From Adiantum capillus-veneris (lineage: Eukaryota > Streptophyta > Polypodiopsida > Polypodiales > Pteridaceae), in NCBI GenBank assembly GCA_014529385.2, contig CM043942.1:35549969-35613968 (forward strand): a stretch of DNA of 64,000 nt, read 5' to 3'. The notes under the pieces are model-generated. The model did not search any database. It saw only the letters and a program-made list of their open reading frames with translations, and was not told where the DNA came from. Positions 11,839 to 22,325 of this stretch are shown here, piece after piece. Made by a program: the position numbers and the translations under genes. The stretch's first letter is position 1, and each line of letters starts with the position of its first letter.

Positions 11839-11841
11839 GTA

Positions 11842-13537
11842 TCTTGTCTAGACAATAATGCATCTTGTATCTCTCCCCAGCATGGATTACAAGTGAATGT
11901 TATGAACAGATCAGTTTTTCCTTTCTTTCGCACTATAGCCATAGAGTCCTGATATAAATGATGCATATATATTGGCCCTCCTATGAATGAAGATGGTAAG
12001 ACTATCTGTCGGCCGGTTTGCCTACCAATGACTCCCTCGACTCCATCTCTCGTTCCAACCATATCCACCAAACCTGCATATGATTCAGCCCGAAGTGTGT
12101 CTTGGTGATTTTTCACCCACAATAACCTAGACCCTTCCATTGAGCTATATGCATCCACAATATATTGTTGGAGGAGTCTACTTCCTCGTAGGAGGCACTG
12201 TATACTGTCATCCCTTACTTGAAGCGGATACGCATAATAATCTTTTTGACTTGGCCCCATAGAAATATGCCATCCATCTTCACCCCTTGGAAATAGGAGT
12301 ACATACAACAATGACATATATGCTTTCTGTGTGTTAGAGATTCTTTTTAGTCCTCTGTGTACTGAGTCGATCAAGATTTCACGATGGCCAACGGTCATTT
12401 TGTCCCCATGATCGGGCATAATAGCTGCAATCTCTCTACCACATGGTGCTACATACTGCCAACCACTCGCCCAATTTTCTTTAATCACCATAGAGATATT
12501 AGAAGCTTATGGGGTTTGCATCATTGCACAGACAGAACGAAAGGCTTGGGCATACAGATTGTAACAATGCATCATATTCTGCAGAATATGCAAGGTGCAC
12601 TCATTTAGATCTTTTACATGGCATAATCTATTTTGTAGCTCGTGCTCCGTGTCATAGAAGTAAAGTTGTGCAAAGCATGGTGCTATGTTAGCTTCTTGAT
12701 TGGGCATCAAGGGACCAATGCTATGATATGTTTGACCATGTACTCTAATGTGTAAACTCCTCTACCTCTCATAAACCTATCAACTATGTGTGCACCCAAA
12801 GATGCAAAAGCCAATACACTATTATATGCACGTATGTTTTGCAAAAGTTCTCTACTTGCTAAAGTCCTGTCATGCATGAGATGCACCAATTCATTTGCTG
12901 GAGGCAATAATGGAAGCAGCTTCACTTTACCATCTCCACAATAGTACTTTCCAACAAAAGTTTGAAATGTTTGCCCTTCACTTTTCCAGCACATTGCTTG
13001 GCACTTGTTGCAGGAACACACAAGGCCACCAAGATTGTGTAGCAAGCACTTGCCATATTGGAGAGGCAACAAAGAGGAGATAGTATTGGCTCCTTGTTCA
13101 GGATACACATAGCATATGGACAAACACCCCTTTGCAACCTTGTTAAATCTACCTTCATTATATGCAGCATATGTCATATGTACAAATGTATCTACCACCG
13201 CATCATCTTCGTTGTGATCATTCACCATTACAATTTGCTCATCACTATCACCAATTTCATTTCCCATGCATTCTAAAGTAATATGATCATTTCCATGTTC
13301 CAAAATACATTCGTGGTCCAAACTATCACGGTTAAGTTGGTGTGTAGTAGGAAGCATTGGTCGATCGCTTTGCAAAGTGTCTTGAATTTTTTGCAAAGGC
13401 TGTTGAACCCTTCTTCTTGCATTTTCTCGTTTAGCCCTACGTGTCTCATCAAACATTCGCACACGTTTTGCATGTCTAGGCGATAATATTCGTGGTCCAA
13501 ACACCATATCTGCACAAGTAAAAAGGAATCTATGCAC
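11842..13537 (-). pseudogene. Helitron Rep N-terminal part (Helitron_like_N), broken
   Basis: Blocks 13537-12707, 12710-12507 and 12491-11823 give the Helitron helper N-terminus: RAYNSVLAFASLGAH, then after a frame change near 12745 GQTYHSIGPLMPN and FAQLYFYDTEHELQNR, and then the diagnostic LPSSFIGGPIYMHHLYQDSM and KTDLFITFTCNPCW. The frame runs into the insertion at 11841. The left edge of the first block looks like a splice acceptor (ttgtgcag just upstream of the ATATGGTG codons), so an upstream exon may exist. Stops and frameshifts make this copy inactive. Confidence 0.88.
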
Positions 13538-13734
13538 ATGTCATTCTTTAAAGTTTGAATATTTGCATAATACAATGACAATACACATGTTGACAATAAG
13601 AAAAAAACAAACATAGCAATTTATTTACATAAATTCAGATCAATACAATGAAAGCCCACACACAATAGTTTATTGAATAAGAAATATCTCAATTACATCC
13701 AAGACGTATGCCTTAAAAGCTTCTAAGAGCAACC
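13538..13734. other. Non-coding DNA upstream of the Helitron N-terminal block
   Basis: This stretch ends in a splice-acceptor-like pyrimidine/AG context at about 13505-13515 on the minus strand. No other feature is seen. Confidence 0.3.
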
Positions 13735-14530
13735 TAAGAGGTACTTGTTTTCTCAAAATTACTCTTGATTATGGCATTTAGTTTGTTTGTGGTTGCTCTT
13801 ATCTCACCTACACCTGCACTATATCTATTTGCTGCAGCATTTAGCTTATTTGTAGTACTTCTTACTTGAGGAACAATGCTATCCAATACATTCACATGAT
13901 CTTCATTTGTTTTACTATAAAGATCATCAAGAAGTTTTAGAATTTGGTCTTATGTCTTTTGTACGCGAATTATCTGTGCTTGCAGGTGGTTATGGTTTCT
14001 TGTTGTGTTGCTCTTTATCTAACTTATCTCTTCTAAGACCTTCCACAAACATCCGCCTTTGACTTCCATGGAGCCTATCAAGTCAAAAATAGTGTCCATA
14101 GAAGCATCATGCTTATCTTCAAATCTACTACAAGAAGAATGTATTTCCTTTAAGGACTTAATGATGTGTTTACTTGGAGCCATGAAGGGAAGAATTTTTC
14201 CACGACGCTTAGCAGCGTGTCTACGTGTCATTGTTACTTGATTCATAGAAGTTCCTACAATGGTAATCGCTATCTTGGTTGACTTCACTATTCAAGATGA
14301 GCTTGATGGATTTTTGTTGCAATGCTTTTCCACCTTACATGTAGTAAGCGTTGCAGGAAGCTTCTTGGCAAGTCCCTTTGCCACTCGAACGCTTTTAGGT
14401 GTTATTGCACTTTCCAACATTGGTAGCACAAGAGATGGGCTATTATCTAAGCTGGTAGTGGCTGATTGGTCATTGCCAATAACCAAAGACGTTCTATTGT
14501 TAATCTCCATTATCTGTTGCAAGATGAAAA
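13735..14530 (-). pseudogene. Degenerate coding remnant, family not recognised
   Basis: A minus-strand frame runs from about 14522 to 13740 with a few stops. It encodes a basic patch (MTRRHAAKRRGKILPF), a helical segment (SLKEIHSSCSRFEDKHDASM) and a C-terminal heptad-like region with a repeated TTNKLNA motif. Reading in one frame across nearly 800 bp suggests former protein-coding DNA. It could be a gene fragment carried by the Helitron or part of a neighbouring transposon's accessory protein. I do not assign a function. Confidence 0.35.
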
Positions 14531-15240
14531 AAATTACAAGTTGGTTATTAGGATCTTGGAGCTCAAATTTAGGAATTCTGGGAAAAATTCACTAAAATGG
14601 GACAATTCTTCTTGTCTCTAGCTTTTAAAGAGAGGGGAACTCGGTCCAAGATGCAAACTTTTTTGTCTCCAAATCTTGAATGAAATGTAGTGTTTGGATG
14701 ATGCACTCGCAAGTGTTATTTGTGGACACCACTTTATATGCAAACATGCAACATCTGTCAGACATATAGTACATTGAAGCTCAAAGGCTTGGTTCCACTT
14801 CATGCTTCTAGAAAGATCCTTCTTTGGCATCTTGGAGGTATCTTGGCAGTGCATTTGTCACGAGCGGCTTGTTGCAAGAGGAGCAGCCTTGCCTGCCAAC
14901 GTCTCTGTTGGTACAGGCATCGCCTTTGCGGCAATCCCCTGTGGGTTGACCAATTTTGATATCTGTCATTGTTGGAACTTCTTTGACTACGGCTACACAT
15001 GATTTCTTGATGAATATTCTCCCGAACTTGAGGCAGCTTAAGTTAATCCACTTTGTGTCAGCAAAAAGATCAAGAAGGAACGTGTTTTCATGAGGCTAGC
15101 ATCAAAAGAAGCAAACAAATCTTCACTTTTTTGGCCATGCTTCTCCCAAAACAAAGATTGTAATAAACATTGTCTTGAGGGTGAAAATATAGGCTATAGA
15201 TCCATGCAAATGCATGAGTTTCAAGCTTTTGGCTATTCTA
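14531..15240. other. Unassigned DNA with overlapping short frames
   Basis: A minus-strand stretch near 14820-15000 encodes a Cys-containing segment (GDCRKGDACTNRDVGRQGC) that recalls a small zinc-binding module, but no complete motif or long frame supports a gene. Nothing else is seen. Confidence 0.25.
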
Positions 15241-15582
15241 CTTGTCTCAAACATGGAGGCTAGTGTGTTGGGTTGTGGGTTGATGCACCTTGCCAATGCT
15301 CAAACCTCAAACTTGAGGGTAAGGCAAAAGGCTCTAAAGTCTAGCGGAGAATCACTTGTGTCAAACATGGAGGTTAGTGTTCTCTATTGTGGGTTGAGGC
15401 TCCTTGACAATGCTCAAGCCTCAAACTTGAGGGTGATGCACAAGGCTCTAAAGTTTAGACGAGAACTACTTGTGCGAACCATGAAAGATAGAGAGTTGGG
15501 CCATGGTTTGAGTTTCTTTCCCAATGCTCAAGCCTCAAACTTGAGGGAGAGGCACAAGGCTCTAAAATGCAGAGGAGCACCA
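15241..15582 (+). repeat. Three tandem 114-bp units (38-codon frame kept)
   Basis: Units begin at 15241, 15355 and 15469. Because 114 is divisible by three, one plus-strand frame stays open (15214-15591, 125 codons). Each unit reads LV-x-x-M...GL...NAQASNLR...KALK. The period, not a known domain, is the evidence. It may be a minisatellite or the tail of an unknown repeat protein. Confidence 0.8.
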
Positions 15583-15768
15583 CTTCGCTAATGTGACTCA
15601 TCAAAATTTAAAAACATCGTGGTGGTGCCATCGTGCTCCAAACATATACCTAGAATGACAAAACTCAAATTTTGAAATGAATAATGACAAAATTGAAAGA
15701 GAAGGTTGGTCGAGCTGCCTTCAAGGCTCAAACTGCACTTTAATTTGAACTTGGAGTGGCTTCAAGCT

Positions 15769-15836
<68 letters not shown>

Positions 15837-16363
15837 ACTTAAAGATAGACAGGGAGATAATAGAAGACATATGAGAGCAAGAAAAAATGTGCATTGATTC
15901 TATATACCCAAAAGAGTTAAGAAAGTGTATAAACCCAATACAAATTTTAAAATAATTCACATATACACATTCAGGGAGGGACAAAGATAAAGAGAGAGCG
16001 GGGGGGGGATGGATACAGCTATATGAAGCATTTTACTTTGTTTTTTTGTATGTCAACATACACTTGCAAGTACCATTGAAAATCATGACTGCTCTCTATC
16101 TAGGCAAAAAGTGCTATACTATTCCTCCTTGAAACAGTAATTTAAAGGCATTGCTAACCTTTTATGCTAACAATGCCCCAAAGCATATTTATACGCAACA
16201 TAGATATCTTCAGGCAACTCCTTTGCCTTTCGAGAAAGAAAGACCCTTGTGCTCTTCTGAGGAAGTTTCAGATATTTTGGAAAATCACGTTTTGCTATCA
16301 CTCTACGACGCTTATGGTGCAAGTGCAAGCTTTCCACTGGTCAATTGATTTTTTTCAAGGTCT
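15583..16363. other. Non-coding DNA containing a (GA)n microsatellite
   Basis: The (GA)n run is at 15772-15832, and a G8-9 run lies near 16000. No gene is seen before the Copia insertion site. Confidence 0.7.
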
Positions 16364-16368
16364 TCAAT

Positions 16369-16595
16369 TGTTACCATATACATGTGGTAGTGATGTGTGT
16401 GAACACACTAGGACCGCCGGGGCATTTTTTCCCTCTTTAGGAGGTTTTTTCCCCCGTGCATTGTATATACGCCCATCACTCTAGGGCTATCTATCTTTCC
16501 ATTGCACATTAAGTAACACACTCTCTATTGTGTGTCTTGAGCTTCCTTCGTCTTCTCTAAGCTGTGTGTGTTTCTCTGCAACCCTAATTCCAACA
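16369..16595 (+). repeat. Copia-1 5' LTR
   Basis: Starts TGTTACCATATACATG and ends CTAATTCCAACA, and is matched by 21316-21542. It contains the likely core promoter at 16462-16469. Confidence 0.97.
16462..16469 (+). promoter_or_regulatory. Copia-1 TATA-box candidate
   Basis: TGTATATA lies about two-fifths into the 5' LTR, downstream of a pyrimidine/G-rich stretch. It is the best candidate for starting the genomic transcript. The same sequence is kept in the right LTR. Confidence 0.5.
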
Positions 16596-16597
16596 AT

Positions 16598-16609
16598 TGG
16601 TATCAGAGC
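16598..16609 (+). promoter_or_regulatory. Copia-1 primer-binding site
   Basis: TGGTATCAGAGC, two bases after the LTR, is complementary to the 3' end of plant initiator tRNA-Met, the usual primer of plant Copia elements. Confidence 0.95.
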
Positions 16610-16957
16610 AGGTCACGTACTCCCGGGCGTAGTCGCCAGCTGCTCCAGCACACGCCTGCTCGCTTTCTCCAATTTCAGTGAGCTTTGGCGAGCGTTCGTA
16701 GGTCAACAAAAATTTTGGGAAAGCTCAAAGAGCTTGGTCTGCTCAGAATTTTGATTTGGGCTCATTTCGGCCTCCGTTTCCACTACAGGCAGTACTGCAC
16801 ATGCTATTTCGTCATTTTGTGCAGAATTTCTGTCAGTGCCGTTTTCTGCATAACAGGTGCCTTATAGTCTTCTACGGTTCGTGCTATATAGCACAGGTTG
16901 TTCCCGCTCCGTTTATCCTATTTTCGGGCAGTTTTAACATCTGGTGCAGCATTTACC

Positions 16958-19900
16958 ATGGCGACAACAACAACACAAATGTGTTCAAGATGTTTGCTGG
17001 TGAGGACAAGTTGGATGGGGACAACTACCCTATGTGGGCTTATATGATGCAACATGTTCTTGTGTCAAAGGGTGTCTGGAACATTGTGCAAGGCATTGAT
17101 GTACGTCCTGGTTCTGAGGATGTAGGCGATGTTGAGGATGTTGCAGGTCTTGCTGCAAGGATTGCAGCTGTTAGAGTTGTTTTGCCTATGGCAGAACAAG
17201 CTCATTGGGATGTTAAGGATGTGCAGGCTCATGCATTGATTGCGTTGTCTGTGAAGCGCATCATTGTTCCTCACATCCGTTCAGCAATAATCTGCAAAAC
17301 AGGCTTGGGATATTTTAGCAGGTCTTTATGCAAGCCGCAATGAGGCTAAAATTGCTTTGCTGCGTAAAGAGCTGGAGTTGAAGATTATGCATGAGGAAGA
17401 TGATATGGACACTTTCCTTGCTAGTGTCAAGGATATCAATGAGCAGCTTATTTCTGCAGGTGAAGTCATTTCAGACAATTCCCTTGTGCAGACTGTTCTT
17501 GATGCCTTACCAGATTCCTACCAGACTTTTGCTAGTACTTGGAGACTGATGACCCAAGGAAATCCTGAAGTTGCCAATTTTGATGCATTATGCACATTGC
17601 TATTGCAAGAGTCACTTTCTAGAAAAAACAAGACTAGGCAGTGTGCAGTTGAACAGGCTTTTATTGCTTCTCAAAGAAAGGGTGGTAACAATAATGCAGC
17701 CACTTCTTATGGTTCTGCTGCGAGTGGCAAAAATTCTGTTCCTAATGCTTCTGTTGGCAGCACTTCGTATGGCAATTCTGATGATAAGGGCAAAAAGAAG
17801 ATGCGTTGCCATTATTGTAAAGCCAATGATCACTTGATCAAGTCGTGTCCTAAGTTGAAGGCCAAAGAGCCTAAGAAGAAAGAGGGTGGTTCCACTGCAA
17901 ATGATGGTTCCACTACAAATGCAGCCATTGTTGAGTCTTCTGTGAAAGGAGACTGTAATGCTGATGTTGATGCAGAATGGGCTTTTAGCACAGAGTGCAC
18001 TTACAATCTTGTTGTCCATGATGCATGCTTGTCAGTTGCTGCAGATTCACATGTGTGGTATTTTGACAGTGGTGCTACAAAGCACATTACCTCACATCGT
18101 GAATTGTTTACCTCTCTTGAGTCTGTCCCTCATGGGAATTCAGTCACTTGTGCCAACAACGCCTCTTATCCAGTTCAGGGAGTTGGAAAGATTGTGCTCA
18201 CTGCTGCTAATGGCAGTTCCTTCACACTTGTTGATGCACTTTATGTACCTGGGATCAAGAAAAATCTCTTGTCTGTATCCACACTTACTAGACTTGGACT
18301 TGTAGTCAAATTTGTGGATGACAGATGTACAGTTCATGATCTCAGTTTTGGTGATGAAATTGTTGCATCTGGCCTTTTGTGCCGTGGGCTGTATAAGCTC
18401 ACTTTGTATGACAAGTGTGGACAAAATTTTGAAAATGCTATTGCAGATTCAAGGGCTATTTCAGATGCAAAACTTTGGCATGCACATTTTGGTCATCTGA
18501 ATTTTGCCAGTTTGCTGCGTTTGCAGAAATCTGATATGGTTGCTTCTTTGCCGCCTCTTGAAGCACCTGTCAAACATGTTTGTGAAGGCTGTATTTTGGG
18601 TAAGATGCAGCCTTCTAAATTTCCAAAGGATGGTTCAGTTCGACATGCAGGTTGCAGCTTGTGCATAGTGATGTTTGTGGGCCCATGAAAACTCCGTCCT
18701 TGGGCAATTACCTGTACTTCGTGACTTTCATTGATGATTACTCCAGACATGCATGGGTATTTCCGCTTAAAGCGAAGTCCGGAGTTTTTATGTGCTCCAA
18801 ACAATTTCTGGCTATGGCTGAAAATGTCTCGAAATGTACTATGGGCACCCTCCGTTCCGATCGAGGGGGGGAGTATATGTCTCATGAATTTAATGCATTT
18901 CTGGCTAGTCGTGGGATAAAACACCAATGTACAATGCCTTAAACACCTCAGAAAAATGGTGTTGCTGAGAGGAAAAACAGGTCACTGGCGGAAATGGCAC
19001 GATGTATGGTCAAAAGTCAAGCTTTGCCGCATTCTTTTTGGCTTGAGGCCATTATGTGTGCCACTTATGTACTTAGCAGGTGTCCTACGAAAGTTTTGCA
19101 GTCTATTACTCCATATGAAGCATGGCATGATAGAAAACCTTCTATTGAGCACATGCGTGTTTTTGGTTGTTTGGCATATGCTTTGGTGTCACAAGTGCAG
19201 CGCAGAAAATTGGATGATAAGGCTGTCAAATGTATTTTTGTTGGTTATAGTGCTGAAAGCAAAGGTTACAGGTTGTATCATCCGCAAACAAAACGTATTC
19301 TGGTTTCTCGGGATGTAGTGTTTGTGGAAGATTCTGTTCAGCCCTTGCTGTCATGTACTAGAGATAGTACTGTAAGCTCAAAGGACATTTATGACACTTT
19401 GTTGCCTCTTTTCAGTGGTGGAAATACGAATGTAAGTTCCAATGAGGCAAATGTACATCCTATGGGGGTTTCTGAAAATATTCTAGATCAGCCTATTACT
19501 GATGTAGATGTACATGATGTACTTGATGAGGAAAGGGCTGAAAATGAGCAGGCTAGAGGTATGCCAAAATGGCTGGTGCACACTTTGCGTGACAGTAAAT
19601 TGGATGCACCTTTGTCTAGTCGTACTCGTTCAGGCTCTCGCCATGCATCTTATGCATCAGATTGTCATGCTTTGGTTGTGTCTAGCTTACATGATGTTGA
19701 GGAGCCTCTAACTTTTGATGAAGCACAAAATTCAGAAAATTGGATGGCTGCCATGCAATCAGAATATGATGCACTTATAGAAAATGACACATGGACTTTA
19801 TGTGATTTGCCTCCTGGCAAAAAGGCCATTGGTATGAAATGGGTTTACAAGTTGAAACGCAAGCCGGATGGTGAGATCAATCGCCATAAGGCTCGACTTG

Positions 19901-21240
19901 TTGCAAAGGGTTATGCACAGCAAAATGGCATAGATTATGAAGAGACTTTTGCTCCCACTTGTTGTATGACTACTGTGCGTTTTCTATGTGCATTGGTAGC
20001 TCATTTTGGTTGGGATGTACATCAATCAGACATTGTTACTGCTTTCTTGAATAGTGACATATTTGAGGAAGTTTATGTAACGCAGCCTCGCGGTTTTGTC
20101 ATAAAAGGACAAGAGGACAAAGTGTGCAAATGTAACAAGGCTTTGTATGGGTTGAAGCAATGTCCTCATGCTTGGTATGAGAAAGCTGACACTCATTTGG
20201 TCAAACAAGGCTTTCGTAATAGTCCAACAGAAAGCACATTGTATGTAAAGCGTGAGGGTGATGTACTTCTCATTGTGGTTCTTTATGTTGATGATTTGCT
20301 GATCACTGGACCAAATGAGAGACATATTGCTGAATTTGAGGCTGATTTGAATGCTACTTTCAAGATGAAAGATTTGGGGTTGTTGCATCATTATTTGGGT
20401 ATACAGTTTAAGTAGTGTGATGGTGGTATTGCCTTGTGTCAGAAAAGTTACATAGAGACATTGCTATGTAAGTTTGGACTTGAGGATTGCAAACCTATTG
20501 CCACTCCCATGGAAACAGGTTTGAAATTGAGTCTACATGATGCTGGTGATCCTGCTGATGTCACTCTTTACCAAACTGTTGTTGGCTGCCTCATTTATGT
20601 ATGCAACACGAGGCCGGATATTCAGTTTGCAGTCTCACAGGTCAGTAGATTTATGCATAGCCCAGGGTCTAAGCATTGGCAAGCTGTCAAGAGGATTTTC
20701 CGCTACCTTAGTGGCACTTTACATCTTGGCTTGTTTTATCCCAAGGGGGGATCATTGCCGCCAGACTTACATGCTTTTTCGGACTCAGATTGGGCTGGTT
20801 GTTTTGACACGTGAGTGTCCACAAGTGGTTTTTGTTTCATGCTTGGCAGTTCATGTATATCATGGTTGAGCAAGAAGCAACCTACTGTGGCCACTTTGAG
20901 TTGTGAGGTTGAGTACAGGGCAGTCTTCACTGCTACGGTTGAGTGTGTATGGCTCAGACGCCTTATGGCTGATTTGGGTGTTGGACAGGACACTACCAAC
21001 ACTATCTACACTGACAGTCAGAGCACATTGGCAGTTGCAAGGAACCCAGTTTTTCATGCTCGCACAAAGCACATTGAGGTGCATTACCACTATGTCAGGG
21101 AGAGGCTCTCAGTAGGAGAGATCAGCTTGGCTTATGTGCCAACACATGACAACCTTGTAGATCTTTTCACAAAGGCATTGTTTCGTGAGAAGCTTGAAGC
21201 TTTCCGCAAAGCTTTGGGCGTACTCCCCTTTGTGGACTGA
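16958..21240 (+). pseudogene. Copia-1 Gag-Pol polyprotein, broken
   Basis: Domains in order: Gag (LDGDNYPMW) with a CCHC knuckle C-HY-C-KAND-H-LIKS-C near 17807-17850; protease with DSGATKHI; GAG-pre-integrase (LWHAHFGHLN); integrase with its D,D,E residues in HSDVCGP, RSDRGGEY and NGVAERKN; reverse transcriptase with KARLVAKGY and YVDD; RNase H with SDSDWAG. The start ATG at 16958 needs a one-base frame change near 16975; the in-frame ATG at 16990 is the alternative. Further frame changes fall near 17290 and 18645. In-frame stops are TAA 18940-18942, TAG 20413-20415 and TGA 20812-20814. The first cytosine of CAA or CAT, CAG and CGA would restore each by a C/T difference. Confidence 0.95.
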
Positions 21241-21301
21241 TCCTGTCCTCAGGGCATGGCACTTTCCTTTACTCATATGCCAGCTCTCGTTCACCGCATC
21301 A

Positions 21302-21315
21302 CTCTAGGGGGGATT
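21302..21315 (+). promoter_or_regulatory. Copia-1 polypurine tract
   Basis: A short purine-rich AGGGGGGA block sits directly before the right LTR, where plus-strand DNA synthesis would be primed. Confidence 0.8.
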
Positions 21316-21542
21316 TGTTACCATATACATGTGGTAGTGATGTGTGTGAACACACCAGGACCGCCGGGGCATTTTTTCCCTCTTTAGGAGGTTTTTTCCC
21401 CCGTGCATTGTATATACGCCCATCACTCTAGGGCTATCTATCTTTCCATTGCACATTAAGTAACACACTCTCTATTGTGTGCCTTGAGCTTCCTTCGTCT
21501 TCTCCAAGCTGTGTGTGTTTCTTTGCAACCCTAATTCCAACA
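21316..21542 (+). repeat. Copia-1 3' LTR
   Basis: 227 bp, same ends as the 5' LTR, followed by the target duplication TCAAT. Confidence 0.97.
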
Positions 21543-21547
21543 TCAAT

Positions 21548-21617
21548 TACGCTCATATATGTGGCAGTTTTTGTAGACATATCCTAATAGAAACACATTC
21601 TTAGTTATGGCACAATC

Positions 21618-21656
<39 letters not shown>

Positions 21657-22016
21657 TGAGAAATCACACAATGTCACACATTATTGATAGCACATACCAT
21701 CATCGATTTCCAATCTTACAACTTTGAAAGTAAATTCTAGAAGAAAACTACACCGAATTTAGTGCATGGATGTCCCTAAATCCATTGGATGATACAACCA
21801 AGTAAAACAATTCAGTTTTGATATCTACAACACACACACACACACACACATTTTCATCAAGGAAATCAATAAAGATGAACCACTTGGAACTTTAAGATGA
21901 TGAACTTAGATGAGTTTGATATAGCTTTAAAAATTTAGATTTCATTTCAAAAACACTTTTGCGCGCGCACGTGCACACACACACACACACACACACAGAG
22001 TAGATATAGTTATGTA

Positions 22017-22084
<68 letters not shown>

Positions 22085-22103
22085 GAGAGAAAGAGTTTTG
22101 CTT

Positions 22104-22156
<53 letters not shown>

Positions 22157-22157
22157 T

Positions 22158-22195
<38 letters not shown>

Positions 22196-22325
22196 TTTTA
22201 AATGAAAGCTCCAAATTCATTTTCAAACTCAGGAGGCTAGCTTACATAACAAAAGTTCATCTAGTATGAAACTCTAAAACATTTGGTTGACTCTCAAGCT
22301 ACCTTACATAATAGACTTAGCTACT
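21548..22325. repeat. Microsatellite-rich repeat, left copy
   Basis: Contains (GA)n 21620-21653, (CA)n 21831-21850 and 21971-21997, (TG)n 22018-22047 and 22106-22153, and (GA)n 22050-22080 and 22160-22194. The unique parts (21655-21790, and about 21930-21960 with TTTCAAAAACACTTTTG) resemble 23888-24035 and 24560-24600 on the other side of the kinase pseudogene, in the same orientation. It may be the tail of one dispersed repeat family. Confidence 0.75.

Larger units (their letters stand above)
5311..11841. mobile_element. Unclassified TIR element inserted in the Helitron (5314-11838 plus 3-bp flanks)
   Basis: The Helitron protein stops at both edges and resumes across this segment. The ends are inverted copies: ATTAGGAGAAATATGAACC at the left and its near-complement ending TCCTAAT at the right. 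Weaker, collinear inverted similarity continues inward for roughly 350-400 bp. Flanking bases are GTC at the left and GTA at the right, perhaps a decayed 3-bp target duplication. The inferred empty site reads CAAGATACTTCAGATCAT. No transposase was recognised inside, so this looks like a non-autonomous element. The superfamily is undetermined; a 3-bp duplication would suit CACTA-like elements, but the ends are not CACTA. Confidence 0.65.
2396..13537 (-). mobile_element. Decayed Helitron (Rep/helicase), interrupted by a 6.5-kb insertion
   Basis: One rolling-circle transposon coding region reads right to left. It has an N-terminal helper region and Helitron_like_N domain (13537 to about 11842), then, after the insertion at 5311-11841, the HUH-type Rep motif region, a linker and a PIF1-family helicase (5310 to 2396). 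Removing the insertion joins the protein around the conserved stretch between the CNP-W-EIQDALL motif and the HPDLV motif. The coding frame has many frameshifts and stops, so the element is not autonomous. Its true termini (5' TC, 3' CTRR) were not identified. Confidence 0.85.
16369..21542 (+). mobile_element. Copia-1: full-length Ty1/copia retrotransposon, coding region broken
   Basis: A complete element of 5,174 bp. It has two 227-bp LTRs (TG...CA), a 5-bp target duplication TCAAT at 16364-16368 and 21543-21547, an initiator-tRNA-Met primer site, gag-protease-integrase-RT-RNase H in Copia order, and a polypurine tract before the right LTR. By eye the LTRs differ at about four positions, all C/T, so insertion was relatively recent. 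The polyprotein has several frameshifts and three in-frame stops, so this copy is not autonomous. Confidence 0.97.

Noticed and set aside
18940-20814. Organellar C-to-U RNA editing as an explanation of the stops
   Set aside because: The sequence is a nuclear-type nest of transposons with LTRs and TSDs; editing of such transcripts is not expected, and frameshifts would remain.
21942-22226. Ser-Leu/Thr-His repeat protein
   Set aside because: Translation of adjacent CA, TG and GA microsatellites.
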